Made by a program: the position numbers and the translations under genes
The notes under the pieces: generated by a model
Told to the model about the DNA's origin: nothing
Seen by the model: the letters and a program-made list of their open reading frames with translations, nothing else
Database searches by the model: none
NCBI RefSeq assembly: GCF_000972845.2
Contig: NC_040027.1
Coordinates: forward strand, 11,585,760 to 11,649,759
DNA: 64,000 nucleotides
Source: Larimichthys crocea
Taxonomy: Eukaryota > Chordata > Actinopteri > Sciaenidae
Reading direction: 5' to 3'
Shown: positions 11,340-22,223 of the stretch, piece by piece
Position numbering within the stretch: position 1 is the stretch's first letter
Layout of the letters: the number at the start of each line of letters is the position of its first letter

Positions 11340-13255
11340 TCTTTAAAGAAGGTATTTGCCTCGGTTCAGTCTGTGCAGCCCCAGCATTGTAAAACTTGTA
11401 GACTGTAGATCTTCTTGTTTACCTTCCTCTGTATCTCATTCCTGTCCTGCAGGCTTCTGGAAGCTTGGGTACATCCTGCTAGTCTTTTGTTGGAATACCT
11501 GCACCCAAATAAAAGTCTGTAAAGTCCAAGATTAAATAAAAAAATTCAAATGAATCCTCAAAAATGTTCCAACATCTGCACTTAAAGCACCTTCCCGACG
11601 GCGTCCTTATCCCGCAGACTTCACCCCCTTCAGAACACGCTATGTGCTGGTTTTAAGCAGCAGGTTGATGTAATCCTGTCAGAACTGTCTCTCTGACACG
11701 ACTAAACTTATACGATTTTGATTAATTAGACCTTCACTGGTGAAAGACTTGATGATGACGGTGACTGGATTGCTGCTGGGGCCCCGCTGTGACTGCAGCA
11801 GTGAGAAGGTTGGCAGTGTGTGACGAAAGAGGCCGTGCTCTCTGACAGACCTGGCACTATCACTGTCTAAAATATATGACTCCAGGTGATGCGCAGTGCT
11901 AATTAAAATTGATTACAGAGCCCTGCTGGTTTTGTGCCCTTCAGTAATAGTTCTCCTCTCTCTGTACTTCGTTCATTCATTCTCTCCATCCCTTCTTACA
12001 GCTTTTCATGTACTTTCATCCCTGCTCTTTCACTCCCTCTTTCATGCGGTACTTTATTCCACCCTTTGTGACAAACAAGTTATCGATGCGTCTGAAATTA
12101 TAATAACAATATTGTCGACACATGCACATCCGCACACAATCGCACGCACACGCAGGCACAAGGATTTCACAGTATGACCTTATTAAAGAAAGTCATCATC
12201 ATTGGAGGAAAGAAGCTAAGTGCTCGTGGAGAAAATGACACCACTGCTAATGAAGACTGTGCAATGACTTCCTCAATGAGCATTAGAGACTGAGACAGAG
12301 AAGTGAACATGTCAAACGAGTGGCTAAAAGAACAAAAAGTACCGAGGGGAGAACAGGTGGATTGATTTGGTCGCATGGTGAGAAGAGGAGCGACGGGTGC
12401 ACCTGCAGAGTTACAGAGATGACCGGTGCAGTAAGAAGGCTTCAGGCTGAAGAGTCCAGTGACACCGGTGAGAGATCACAGACATCTATACATCAGCTGC
12501 TTGTTCTTCTTGGACACCTGTATCTCTGAGCCATTCTGTCAGTGTCTCAACCAATAGATTGATGCAGGAAACATTTTCCCTCCAAGCCTCTCTCCCTCTG
12601 TCTTCTTTCATAGCTTTATTTTCCACCGTCTCAGCCTGCACTCCTCTAGTAGTCCAGTTCACATCCTCTCATCGCTCTGCACGATCCACAGGTTTATGCT
12701 CGGGTTCTGATTTGTGTTTCCGTATGTGTATGCGAGCAGCTGATAGTGTGTTTGTGCGTCTCCCTGTTTATTTTGTGTAGGTGCGCGGCGCTCCGTGCAT
12801 ACATGTGTGCGTCTCTACCTGCCCAGGCTTGGGATTAAATGTCAGTCTCGCAGATTGATGTTCTCTCTTATAGAACGCCACGGCAGGAATGAATCCATCG
12901 CGGCTCACAGATGGGAATAGAAAGACACACTCGAATGAAACACATCGGATATCAAGTTCAGGACGCATGTCTTCCACACAAGGCGCAGGGGACGTGAGGA
13001 CTGTTGATGGTCCATATTCGGCATAGGATGAGATTCTATGAGAGCGCATCAGCAGAAAAGGGCAGGAGGTTAAATGCTTCCTTTTTCAGCACACACAGGG
13101 GTCACACGCTGGTAATGTGCTGTGAGGGGCTGGCAGAGCGCCATGCAGAAAGGGCACACTTCTACAGTTTCAGCGAAGTGGAAGAGCGGGGAAAGGCTTG
13201 TGGGCATGAGTGAGTATGTGTGTTAGGGCATTTTTTGAGTACCTGGACATATATG
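11340..13255. other. gene-free DNA
   Basis: No exon-like segment, transposon or structured repeat recognised. Short CA-type runs with CG steps occur around 12120-12160. Confidence 0.5.
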
Positions 13256-13274
13256 AGTGTGTGTGTGTGTGTGT
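13256..13274. repeat. short (GT)n microsatellite
   Basis: Pure GT tract of 19 bp. Confidence 0.9.
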
Positions 13275-15313
13275 AAAGAGTGATTCATGGCAGAGGCCAG
13301 GAAATGATGTACCTCCGCTGCAGTTCTGGCATTCATCCATTTTTTGAGAACAATTTTATCAGACTCTCCTCTGTGGGTGACCTCACTAATGTCTGTGTGT
13401 ATGAGCGCCTGTGTGTGTGTGTGTGTGACTTCACTGCTGTGTATGCTGTCATGTAGAGACTTACGGTATACGTGGGTGGAGGACACTAATGCAACTTCAT
13501 CAATCATTAAAGTCATTTATCAAGCTGCCAAATATTCAGGGGTTGCAGCTTTAAACTGTGAGGTTTGTTTCAGCTGTGGGAAACTCTGATGGGTTTTCTG
13601 ACATATTTTAGACTAAACAAACAATCGACAGGTTAATCGAGAAGGAAAAGCTAGATGACGCTCGATGTTACAACAGTTTGCAGCAACTGTAATGTTTTGA
13701 CACTCTGAATGTCTCTTTCTCCTCCCCGCTCTCCCCTGGAGCAGCTACTAAGAGGTTAGTACCTTCTCATCACTGTTTCTATCACCATCCTTGTACGCTG
13801 TGACTGATACTGAACAATCTCTGTTTATGTCATGCTATGTGAGAATGATAGGAAAAGAGCCCGGAGAACTCTTATATAGCCTCTCTCTGGGCTCTTTGTT
13901 TTTTACCATAAATTACGGTTTAAGATCCAGAATGGCTCTGAATCCTTCTTGTTGGATTTTATGGTAGCAGACAACAGTAACTGTGTGTTTTCAGTGCACC
14001 CACAAGAGCCCTACCGTAATACTAGATTTCTCATTTCTGGACTGGAAAAAAAAGACCTGCATGCTACATTTGCAGGCATTAAGTCAGAACTAGTCATGCT
14101 GGAAAATGTAATTCACTTCACAAAGTCCCGTATTGTCCAGACTCTCGAGTTTATACATGAGCCTATCTGGCCTCTACAAATCCTCAAAAAGTCGAAATGT
14201 TCTCAGCGAGCAGCCGCGGAGGAGCTGTCCTTGGTGCTGAACTCACGGGAGATTTGAGAGCTGGAATTTATCGTCTCTGCTTAGTTTTTCTGCTGCAACA
14301 CCGGGTAATAAATGTGCTGTTTGGGACACATGATTGTATCTGAGACATTATGAGGAGTCGGCCCTGCTTTTATGTCGAGTAGACAGTTTGTGGCAGAGCT
14401 CAGGCGATGAAAATTTGTTGTTTCTCACTTTTTTTGTGTGACTTTTGCGACTGTTTGTCTAAGTTTTATTCTTTCTCTCTGTCTCGGTCACACGCTCATT
14501 CTCTCGCAGCGTGTTTGTGTGTTTCTTCCTCCCTCCTCCCTCCTCCTGATGCTGTCAGTGCGCATTTTTTACCGGATCCAAATAGTCGAAAAACAATCAA
14601 TCATGCTCCAACATGATTTCAGCGTTTGATGATTGCCTTATGCACTTACACTTGGGAAATGCCTATCAAACACACAGAAGGCATGAAATAAATATTAGCG
14701 CATGTTTGTTCTTCTGCCTTTATGAATACTTTAAGCCAGAGCTACAGATCCGAGCCAGTGTGGCTGTGAGGAATGAAGAATTAGCTGATGTGATGCCGGC
14801 TGTGGGAATCTGATTGATTTGGCTCAGGACAACAGTGAACGTAGCAGCATTGCATCATGGCGCTGCTGTCTGACAAAAACCTCATACCTCCGCTGTTGAT
14901 GTTTTATGGTTTCTGACTGGAATTGAATTGTGCTTTTCTGAGTGCCGTTGTGTTTTTTTATGACCGACGGGCCTACAGGGACCCATTACAAACCCGTTGT
15001 GTAGTTTCAAAATGCCCTGGCATCAATTGGAATATCTGACTGGATGTTACTCCACTTCCTCACAAAAAAAAACAAAAAACATACATTTCAGCAGTTCAAG
15101 TCTTGAATCTGACAGCAGCAGTAGGTGTGAGTACTGAGTGTGTGTAAACAGATGGTGGAGAGCAGAGATGGCAGAAGGCTCAGAACTGTCTTCACTTCCA
15201 GCTCGTCTCTCTACACGTACGGAAATGTTAGCTCACATCACACTGAGAAAAGCCTCCAGCAACAGCTTTCCTGCTGGTCCACATTCTTCAACACAGCACA
15301 TACATACAATACA

Positions 15314-15315
<2 letters not shown>
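13275..15315. other. gene-free DNA
   Basis: A strong polypyrimidine tract ending in AG lies at about 13710-13745, but no credible exon follows. An open frame at 13949-14257 has a varied, protein-like composition but begins at TTG. It has no donor and no domain I recognise, so I do not call it a gene. Confidence 0.45.

Positions 15316-15349
<34 letters not shown>
15316..15349. repeat. (CA)n microsatellite
   Basis: Pure CA tract of about 34 bp, first of three large CA arrays within 520 bp. Confidence 0.95.
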
Positions 15350-15575
15350 ATCTCACACACTCTTGTCCTCAAAGAAAAGAGATGTGTGCCAGATGTGTAC
15401 CGTACCTAAATCCTGTTGTCCATCTGCCTTTGTTCTTGTTTGTGCATGCAAATGTGCATGTGTTTGTGCATGTGTGTGTAAAAGACACACTCATTAGATG
15501 TACATTCTGAAGCACACTAATTAACAGCCTCGTTAAGACTCGGCAGCTCTCCTGCTGAGGCTGAGTAGCAGGCAG

Positions 15576-15577
<2 letters not shown>

Positions 15578-15615
<38 letters not shown>

Positions 15616-15625
15616 ACACACACAC
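15578..15625. repeat. compound (CA)n microsatellite
   Basis: CA tract with one TA interruption, about 48 bp. Confidence 0.95.
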
Positions 15626-15752
15626 CAGTCTGCACACGTACGCATACAAACACACTCATATGCATATACATAAGAAAATGTATCACAAACACAAACAATA
15701 ACATGCACGGACTGTACAGAGGTACAGCCACACATACTGATAGAGGCTAATA

Positions 15753-15755
<3 letters not shown>

Positions 15756-15835
<80 letters not shown>
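15756..15835. repeat. (CA)40 microsatellite
   Basis: Uninterrupted CA tract of about 80 bp, the longest pure dinucleotide array in the window. It is a likely length-polymorphic marker and a likely place for assembly error. Confidence 0.97.
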
Positions 15836-15836
<1 letters not shown>

Positions 15837-16134
15837 ATCCTAATGCACACTTGCAAACAAGCTCTTTTTTTTTAAATGAAGACACCATCCATCTTTATGA
15901 GAAAGCTCCATGTTCTGCTCTTGTGCATGAGCATTAATAAAGGTCACGCTCTACATATGGATTCATTGTCGCGTTAAGCTGTAATACTGTACCGGGAGTC
16001 AGCTGTGACTCTTGTCAACCCACACACACACACACGGTGCAGCGTGTGTGGTTACCCACAAAACATTTACATGGAAACCACAGCAGCTCCGCTCGCTTAG
16101 CTTTCACCGCTCACTTCTGTTACTCTTTCATACT

Positions 16135-16330
16135 TCACTGATATGCATATGCAAATGGGACGCTAAATTAGTAATTACAGTTTATTGCACTGCAATTATG
16201 AAAGCCAGTGGTCGCGCGGAGGAGAAACTAAGGTCAAAACAATATTTGACGCAACTAAAGATTACAAATTACAAATTTCTCTGATTAATTTTTTGGCTTT
16301 ATCTGCAATAAATTATTTTACGTTTAACTC
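16135..16330. promoter_or_regulatory. candidate conserved regulatory segment (octamer and TAAT rich)
   Basis: AT-rich, non-repetitive stretch with a perfect octamer ATGCAAAT at 16149-16156 preceded by a TATGCAT step, followed by many TAAT/ATTA homeodomain cores. No repeat or coding signal explains it. This motif density is common in vertebrate developmental enhancers, but conservation cannot be judged from one sequence. Confidence 0.25.
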
Positions 16331-16828
16331 ACAGAAGTTCTCATTCCTTATGATCACACCCAGTCTCACTATGTCTCATGAGTGTTGTTTTATGTGACAG
16401 CACTGCATTGTTCTTGAATTGCTGTGTTTGCGATGCTAATGTGATTTTGAATGACATTTAGTGGTAAATAAGTGCAGCGGCATAAACACTCTGAAGGACA
16501 TGTTTGTCGTACACGTCTCCTAATATGTCTAAATGTATATCTGGCCTCTTTATCTGTAGATACTGTATAATAGTAATGGATATGACAGAATAATGCATTT
16601 TAAATGCCTGACGGAGAACTGTGGCTCCTTTTTCTTTCTGTGCATGTGGTTATGCAGGAATGACCATTTTAACACACACAGACACACACACACGGTAACA
16701 AACACCGCAAACAGTGTAAAGGCCATTTGCTACTTGCAGCATTCTGTCTTCATGACGCTGCTCTCACCAGGCAACTCACAGATCCCATAATTTTGCCCTT
16801 ATCTTGCTGGCGGAGGTTGTTTGTAGGG

Positions 16829-16830
<2 letters not shown>

Positions 16831-16889
<59 letters not shown>
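16831..16889. repeat. (GT)n microsatellite
   Basis: Uninterrupted GT tract of 59 bp. Confidence 0.97.
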
Positions 16890-16891
<2 letters not shown>

Positions 16892-18089
16892 TTAAAGCAC
16901 CCTCATTTGTGTGCCTGTGGACCAGGCACCAGTAACTCCAACACCACCTTGATTTGCTTCATTGTTTGAGTCTTAAAAACATTTGGCATTACTCACTAAT
17001 GACTGATTACTGCATTTCACTGAGTAGGAGCTGCAGTGAAAAGAGGAAATTGCAGGCAGCATATAAAAAAAATGTAGGATGCTTAGTCAATCATCCAAGT
17101 TTAGATGTGAGAGTTTAACTTTGGTAATTACTGATGCATAGAGCTGTGTGCTGCAGGTGGAGGGTTAGAGGAGGTGGGCTGGCCGGCCTTGAGCAAACCC
17201 GCATTTACCGAAGCCAGGAGCTGAGAACTGAGATGGGATCAATGCCGCAGGTCTTATTTAGATTCCAATTACAGCCATTTCTGATCAATTGGCTCCTCTC
17301 CTCACCGGCAAACTGGGGCACTGCCTTTGATCATTGGCCACACACACAGATGGGCTTACACACAACCATAAACACACTTTCAGATTTATTTTGCTTCACA
17401 GTGCACACACACACACACAGATACAAAACTATCCAAATGTGTTTGATCAATGCCCACTCAGCCTGAGAGCAGGATCTGCATTATTTCATGCTCTGTAGTT
17501 TTAATTGATCGCGGGATAAAATGATCAGTGAAGAAATCTGTCACGTCGTTGTTATTTTCCTTTCTCCTCGCACCGAGCCTCCTGGAAGACGTTCGTCCTT
17601 GGATGTGTTACTCTGTGATCTTGAAGCACACATGCAGGAACACGTTCGAGGGGCTTGTAGATCCCGGTTGTCATTCTTTATGTGATAGAAACTGTGATGT
17701 ATTTATCTCTTTAACATCAAATTTCACATTTTACAATATGCTACTTTTCCCGTGGTCAGAAAAGTGGAGGGTGAAAGGTTTAACCGACCTGCTGCCATCA
17801 GCTGATGTTGAACAACACGCTTTCTTTGACCGTATGTGTGTTTATGAAGAAGGTAAAAATCAAGCAAATATAGAGGGAGACATATTTGTTAGTGGGCGGC
17901 GTTCATGACGAGGAAATCCTGATTTGTTGAACAAGCAGTAGATGACCTGGAATGATTACAGATGGCTTCACTCACACGCACACAGATGAACTGACACACA
18001 CATTTTCACACACAGTGGGCCGAACCCGTCCCAGCATGCGTCTGTGTCAACACGCTCGCTTTGTTTGGATGCGTCAGTTCATTTTGTTG
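16890..18089. other. gene-free DNA
   Basis: No exon-like segment. Short CA runs occur at about 17404-17420 and near 17970-18010. The 126-codon open frame at 17528-17908 has no donor or recognisable domain. Confidence 0.5.
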
Positions 18090-18240
18090 ACTTATTTTCT
18101 GCATCAGAAACAATCGCTGCGGCAATTGGGACGGGGATTAATTTTATGCAAATGTATGTAAATAGCTGTGACACAGAACTCCATCCGCATCGGTTCTATG
18201 CAAATGATGTGTGCTAAACAGGCATATTGGAAGGACCCCG
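18090..18240. promoter_or_regulatory. candidate conserved regulatory segment with two octamers
   Basis: Two perfect octamer motifs ATGCAAAT lie at 18146-18153 and 18198-18205, 52 bp apart. Between them are a further octamer-like ATGTAAAT and a GGATTAAT bicoid/Otx-type homeodomain site. The block is unique sequence abutting low-complexity DNA, a pattern typical of conserved enhancers. POU/Sox or POU/homeodomain binding is inference from motifs. Confidence 0.3.
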
Positions 18241-18540
18241 CATTTCCCAGCCCCCTCACATCCCACCTACCCCTCAGCCCTCTTCCCAATCCATCCTTCT
18301 CACCCTCCCCTCCCCCGCCAGCGTCGCCCTGTGCCTTTTTTTTTCTAATCATTTCCTCTTTTGCCCCCTTTTCAGTTTCCCTTAATCCCCCCTCTCCACC
18401 CTTTCTCTCACTTGGCCAGCCACTCTGCCCAGGTCCGCTCTCCACAGTCTCACCCAGTACACCCACCCCCATCCTCTGCGTCTCTCTCCCCTCTCCTCTG
18501 TAATCCCTCTCTTCAGTCCTCCCCCTCTCATCCTTCTGTG
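18241..18540. repeat. polypyrimidine-rich tract
   Basis: About 300 bp in which the plus strand is overwhelmingly C and T. It creates long Pro-Ser-Leu frames on one strand and Gly-Glu-Arg frames on the other, which are not genes. It is followed about 140 bp later by an oppositely biased purine tract. Confidence 0.75.
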
Positions 18541-18674
18541 TGCTGCATGGCTGTTAGTGGTGTGAGGAGGCACTAATGGGGCTTGAGGAAAACATTGTCA
18601 TAGCGCCTGGAAAGCGCGGAGCCCGGGAGCCATGCAGGAGGCAGCGAGGAAGGCCTGACATTAGACTTGCTAAT

Positions 18675-18960
18675 GGAAGGTTAACAGAACACAGAGAAGA
18701 CGGGATGGAGAGGGAAAACACAAGAACGTGAGGAGATAAAGAGGGCTCCGGCGGCAGCATGACTGGTGGGGAGAGAGAGAGAGAGAGGAGGGGAGATAGA
18801 GGGAGAGAAAGTGTGACACAAAGTAAAAGAGGGAGAGAGAGACAGATAGAGGCGCTTCCAGGGGAGATTGCAAACAGTCTCATTCTCTGTCGGCCCGTCC
18901 TGCCAGCATTTGGGACGGGGAGGAGGAAGAGGGAAGGGAGGAAGGGAGAGGGGGAAACCG
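18675..18960. repeat. polypurine-rich tract
   Basis: The plus strand is strongly A/G-biased with a (GA)n core near 18772-18787. It is the mirror of the preceding pyrimidine-rich tract. Long Arg-Glu-Gly open frames here are composition artefacts. Confidence 0.7.
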
Positions 18961-19514
18961 GGTGTCTCTTTCCTCCCGCTGTGCGCCAATCCTCTTTTCT
19001 GGTTTCCCGTTTCATGAGGAGATTGTGGCATCACACGTGACGCTTCCCTTCAAAGGCGAGGGGGGAAAGCGTGCATGCGTGTTTCAGTATAAGGGAATTC
19101 ATAACCCCCACCCCAGATTCCTCAGACAACCCCCATGACACACACCGCTGCCATCAGCAGGAGAGGAATTCTTCTAAAACTTGCCCGACCGTGGTTTTGT
19201 GCTCATTTAGAACAGCAGCCTGGAAAGAACCATTGCTCAAAAATGAAACCTTTAAAAAGAGTTTGTGAGTCTGCGACAAGTGCCAGAAGAGCACTGTGTG
19301 TGCCATGCCATGCGGTGCACTGAAGCAGCTGGTTCACAGGACGGAGGGCTAACTGTTTCCCTGAGCGGTGCAGCCACAGCCTCAAACCCAAACGGCATCT
19401 ATGAGTAATATGCTTTTCTCTGCTGCAAGTGCAAGCAATGCAATACAGCTAACTAATGTCTCTCTGCAGAGCAATACTGGATGTCAGCATTATATGGATG
19501 AGTTGAAGTCTGTG

Positions 19515-19542
19515 ACGTGCGCGTGCGTGCACGTGCGCGCGC
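19515..19542. other. Z-DNA-prone alternating purine-pyrimidine stretch
   Basis: 28 bp of strict purine-pyrimidine alternation, mostly GC and GT steps, with several GCGTG and ACGTG cores of the kind bound by AhR/ARNT and HIF. The alternation is visible; a functional role is inference. Confidence 0.6.
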
Positions 19543-20438
19543 TTGTCAGATCCATTTAGATTGCAGGTGTAGCTGTTTTGAATGAAGTGTTCGCAGAAAG
19601 AGGGAGAGAGTCTCGCGTTAGCCATGCATCATTAGCATTTGTGACCAGTCACATGGTTGACTGTGTCTCGACCATTAGGAGGGACGTGTGGAAGAGTAGA
19701 AGATGGAATCAGCAAGTACAACGAACGCACAGGAGTTTGTCTCGGTGGCATTTCTGCAGAAACATTCACACGTTTTTGCAGTTTTATCGACATTGCACAC
19801 TTTAAACTTATAAAAGCTGCCTCATGTGGGGGTAAAACTGAAAGTGTGCACCTGAAATAATCCTTTATCACACTGCGTGAAGTTTGGTAAGTCAAAGCCG
19901 AGCTGGGAAATTAGCCTTTAAACTGTGATTGATTGTCCTGTCAGACGTCTCATCATTAAACCTGCCATCAACCAGCAACCACAAAAATAAGAGCAGTGTT
20001 GTAATACACTGAAATGATCCTTTAACTCACACTGACAAAAGTGGGACGGGCACGGTGAACCCGACAGAGCAGAAGCCAGAGATGGACAAGGAGGGACACG
20101 CATTCACGTGCATGTCCTGACACACACACACACACAGAGGACCAGACAGCGCAGATTTATGTGGCAATACAACGGCATGGCAGTTGCTGACAGCTATAGC
20201 GGTGACATCCAAACTCAGCAGGCCTCTGGCTCTGTTCTCTGCGTGTCTGTACTGTATGTACACACTCTGGTGTCTCCAGCAGCTCTCATCTGTCACGGCT
20301 ACAGATGACTGCTGTGCCATCACGAGACGCTGCTCTTTGGTTACGACAGACATTTTGCTGTGTGTGTGTGTGTGTTTGCACGACAGGCTGGTTAAACGTC
20401 TGAGGTATAGGAAACAAACCAATATGCACTTACTGTAG

Positions 20439-20459
20439 ACACACACACACACACACACA
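20439..20459. repeat. (CA)n microsatellite
   Basis: CA tract of 21 bp immediately upstream of a long palindrome. Confidence 0.93.
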
Positions 20460-20478
20460 GTTGTGACACATAAGCACT

Positions 20479-20535
20479 CACAGCTAAACAGCTGAAATGG
20501 ATATGAGTCATATCCATTTCAGCTGTTTAGCTGTG
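20479..20535. repeat. 57-bp perfect palindrome
   Basis: 28-bp arms (20479-20506 and 20508-20535) are exact reverse complements around a single central G at 20507. The left arm begins CACAGCTAAACAGCTGAAAT. With almost no loop it can extrude as a cruciform or fold to a hairpin in RNA. I recognise no transposon terminus or duplicated flank. It could be a real inverted duplication or a local cloning/assembly artefact. Confidence 0.9.
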
Positions 20536-20729
20536 TTTTGATCCCGTAAGGCCAAACGTGTTATTCTGTCACTCCTGGTAACAGCCAGCAAAGTTGTCTG
20601 AACAACAGCGGCTCTTCTGTTCCTGTTGCCTTCTTTCTAATTCACTCTGTCTCCGTGCCGTAGCAGACTATAGAGGGTAACGGAGTGAGCAGAGATGGAT
20701 GGAGGGGATAGAAAGCGAGAGATGGCGAA

Positions 20730-20765
20730 GGAAGAAAGAAAGAGAGAGAGAGAGAGAGAGGAAGA
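20730..20765. repeat. purine tract with (GA)n core
   Basis: GA-rich stretch with a pure AG run near 20742-20760, readable directly. Confidence 0.85.
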
Positions 20766-20884
20766 AGGATGGAGGAATGAGACGGTGCAGGGAGTTTGAT
20801 TCCTCCAGTTGTCAGAGGCGCTGCATTATTGATGTGCTGTGGATCTCACATTGTCGCTGAGAACCTCAGTCTGTCACGTCACGT

Positions 20885-20961
20885 CCTGTGTGCGTGTGCA
20901 TATCTGTGTGTGTGTGTGTGTGTGTGTGCATATCTGTGTGTGTCTGTGTGTGTGTGTGTGC
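20885..20961. repeat. compound (GT)n microsatellite with internal duplication
   Basis: GT runs interrupted twice by a GCATATCTGT segment, suggesting the interruption itself was duplicated along with the adjoining GT run. Confidence 0.9.
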
Positions 20962-21089
20962 GCATACTAGCCACTCTAGTTTGTTGTGGTCGCACAAGTC
21001 CCGCCGGAGTGTTACCTGTCAACACCTCCATATCACAGGGAGCTCAGTCAGTGACAATGCTCTCTGTTGCGCTGACCACATGGGATGAG

Positions 21090-21131
21090 CACACACACAC
21101 ACACAGACACACACACACACACACACACACC
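21090..21131. repeat. (CA)n microsatellite
   Basis: CA tract with one GA step, about 42 bp. It faces a GT array 170 bp downstream. Confidence 0.95.
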
Positions 21132-21300
21132 TTACCAATCCTTACCGATTTATGGAGGAGGAGGTGATTGTGTGTGTGATGGGTTTTGTGTTGCACTGAG
21201 GATTCTCCTGGGTCTCTCTGAGTTTCAACTCGCTTGCATGACTGTGATTTGGCTTTGTCAGTCTGCATTATGAAGTTAGATGTAAGCCGGAGTGGCTGGC

Positions 21301-21303
<3 letters not shown>

Positions 21304-21345
<42 letters not shown>
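21304..21345. repeat. (GT)n microsatellite
   Basis: Pure GT tract of about 42 bp, complementary in transcript to the CA tract at 21090-21131. Confidence 0.95.
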
Positions 21346-21346
<1 letters not shown>

Positions 21347-21765
21347 GGGATGATGAATCTCTGACATTGAGGGATGGCCCTTGTGCTCCGAGCTTTATCT
21401 CATGAATTCTTTAGACAGTCTCCTCAGCAGACAGAATACCTCACCATTAGATACAAACACTGTAGTACATAATCAATATATCATGTCAGTCCATACACCC
21501 GCCGGTGCATTAACAGGACTGCAGAAAACAATTTGTTTAGTCTATGAGATATCTAGAATTTAAAATCAAAACGCCAATCACAGCAGCAAGGTCAAATCTT
21601 CAGGGATCTCTATGATTAACTATTAATCAGTAATATTTTTATGCATCTGAGCATCTGTAGGTTCATTTGCATACACACTCACTAATAGATTTCTTAGCTT
21701 GCAATCTGAGGTAAAAAACAAAGTTCAGTGTGGGAACATTTCCTCTAGTCCAGTAGCACTAGCAC

Positions 21766-22218
21766 CTGTAAGGGCTAGCTGGACTATTAACCCAGATGCG
21801 GACACGCAAGGGAAGCAGATGGTTGAAGTTAAACTAGTTTATTGTTTTTAAGGCAGGTTTGGTCAGGGGCCGGACAGGGATGACACAGGCAGAGTCTCCC
21901 CAGGAGGCTGGATCCTGAGCAGGGCTTGGTGGAGCAGGCGAAAGCAACAAGTCAGGAAATCAAGGGCCGGAGAGCTGAGCAGAGCAGGCAACAATCTACA
22001 AGGGAGATCATAAAAAGTCAGCACAGGGAAAAACGGCTGAACAATATCTAAGGGCTTGATGCACAGTACTAACGGATAGTGGCTACGATCTGGCAGCGTG
22101 GATGATTGCAGGATTGGGTGCAGCTGGTGGTTCCTGCACACCTGAAACAATCACACACAAAGACTGGGGACAGGACAATTAACCCCTGGAGGTAAGAGTG
22201 GCAGAGGCAGATGTAACA
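21766..22218 (-). mobile_element. solo LTR of an LTR retrotransposon (Gypsy-like)
   Basis: The segment is bounded by the direct repeat AGCAC (21761-21765 and 22219-22223), a 5-bp target-site duplication as left by retroviral-type integrases. Read on the minus strand it begins TGTTACATCTGCC and ends close to TTACA, the TG...CA form of LTRs, with one extra base at the 3' edge. A minus-strand AATAAA lies at 21838-21843, about 70 bp from the 3' end, where an R/U5 boundary would sit. Length is about 453 bp. No gag-pol, primer-binding site or second LTR adjoins, so the provirus was lost by LTR recombination. Gypsy assignment rests on resemblance to LTRs common in fish and is less sure than the LTR call. 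Confidence 0.72.
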
Positions 22219-22223
22219 AGCAC

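Noticed and set aside
13735..13752. Possible 10-nt microexon between CCCTGGAGCAG and GTTAGT
   Set aside because: Too short and not a multiple of three. The donor is weak, and such short matches are expected by chance beside a pyrimidine tract.
13949..14257. 102-codon open frame with protein-like composition
   Set aside because: Starts at TTG, has no acceptor or donor, and I recognise no family. It would need homologues to be reconsidered.
15369..15888. Long minus-strand Val-Cys frames
   Set aside because: Direct translation of CA arrays, not proteins.
18168..19034. Several overlapping frames of 70-153 codons on both strands
   Set aside because: All lie in polypyrimidine/polypurine tracts that are stop-poor; residues are Pro/Ser/Leu or Arg/Glu/Gly only.
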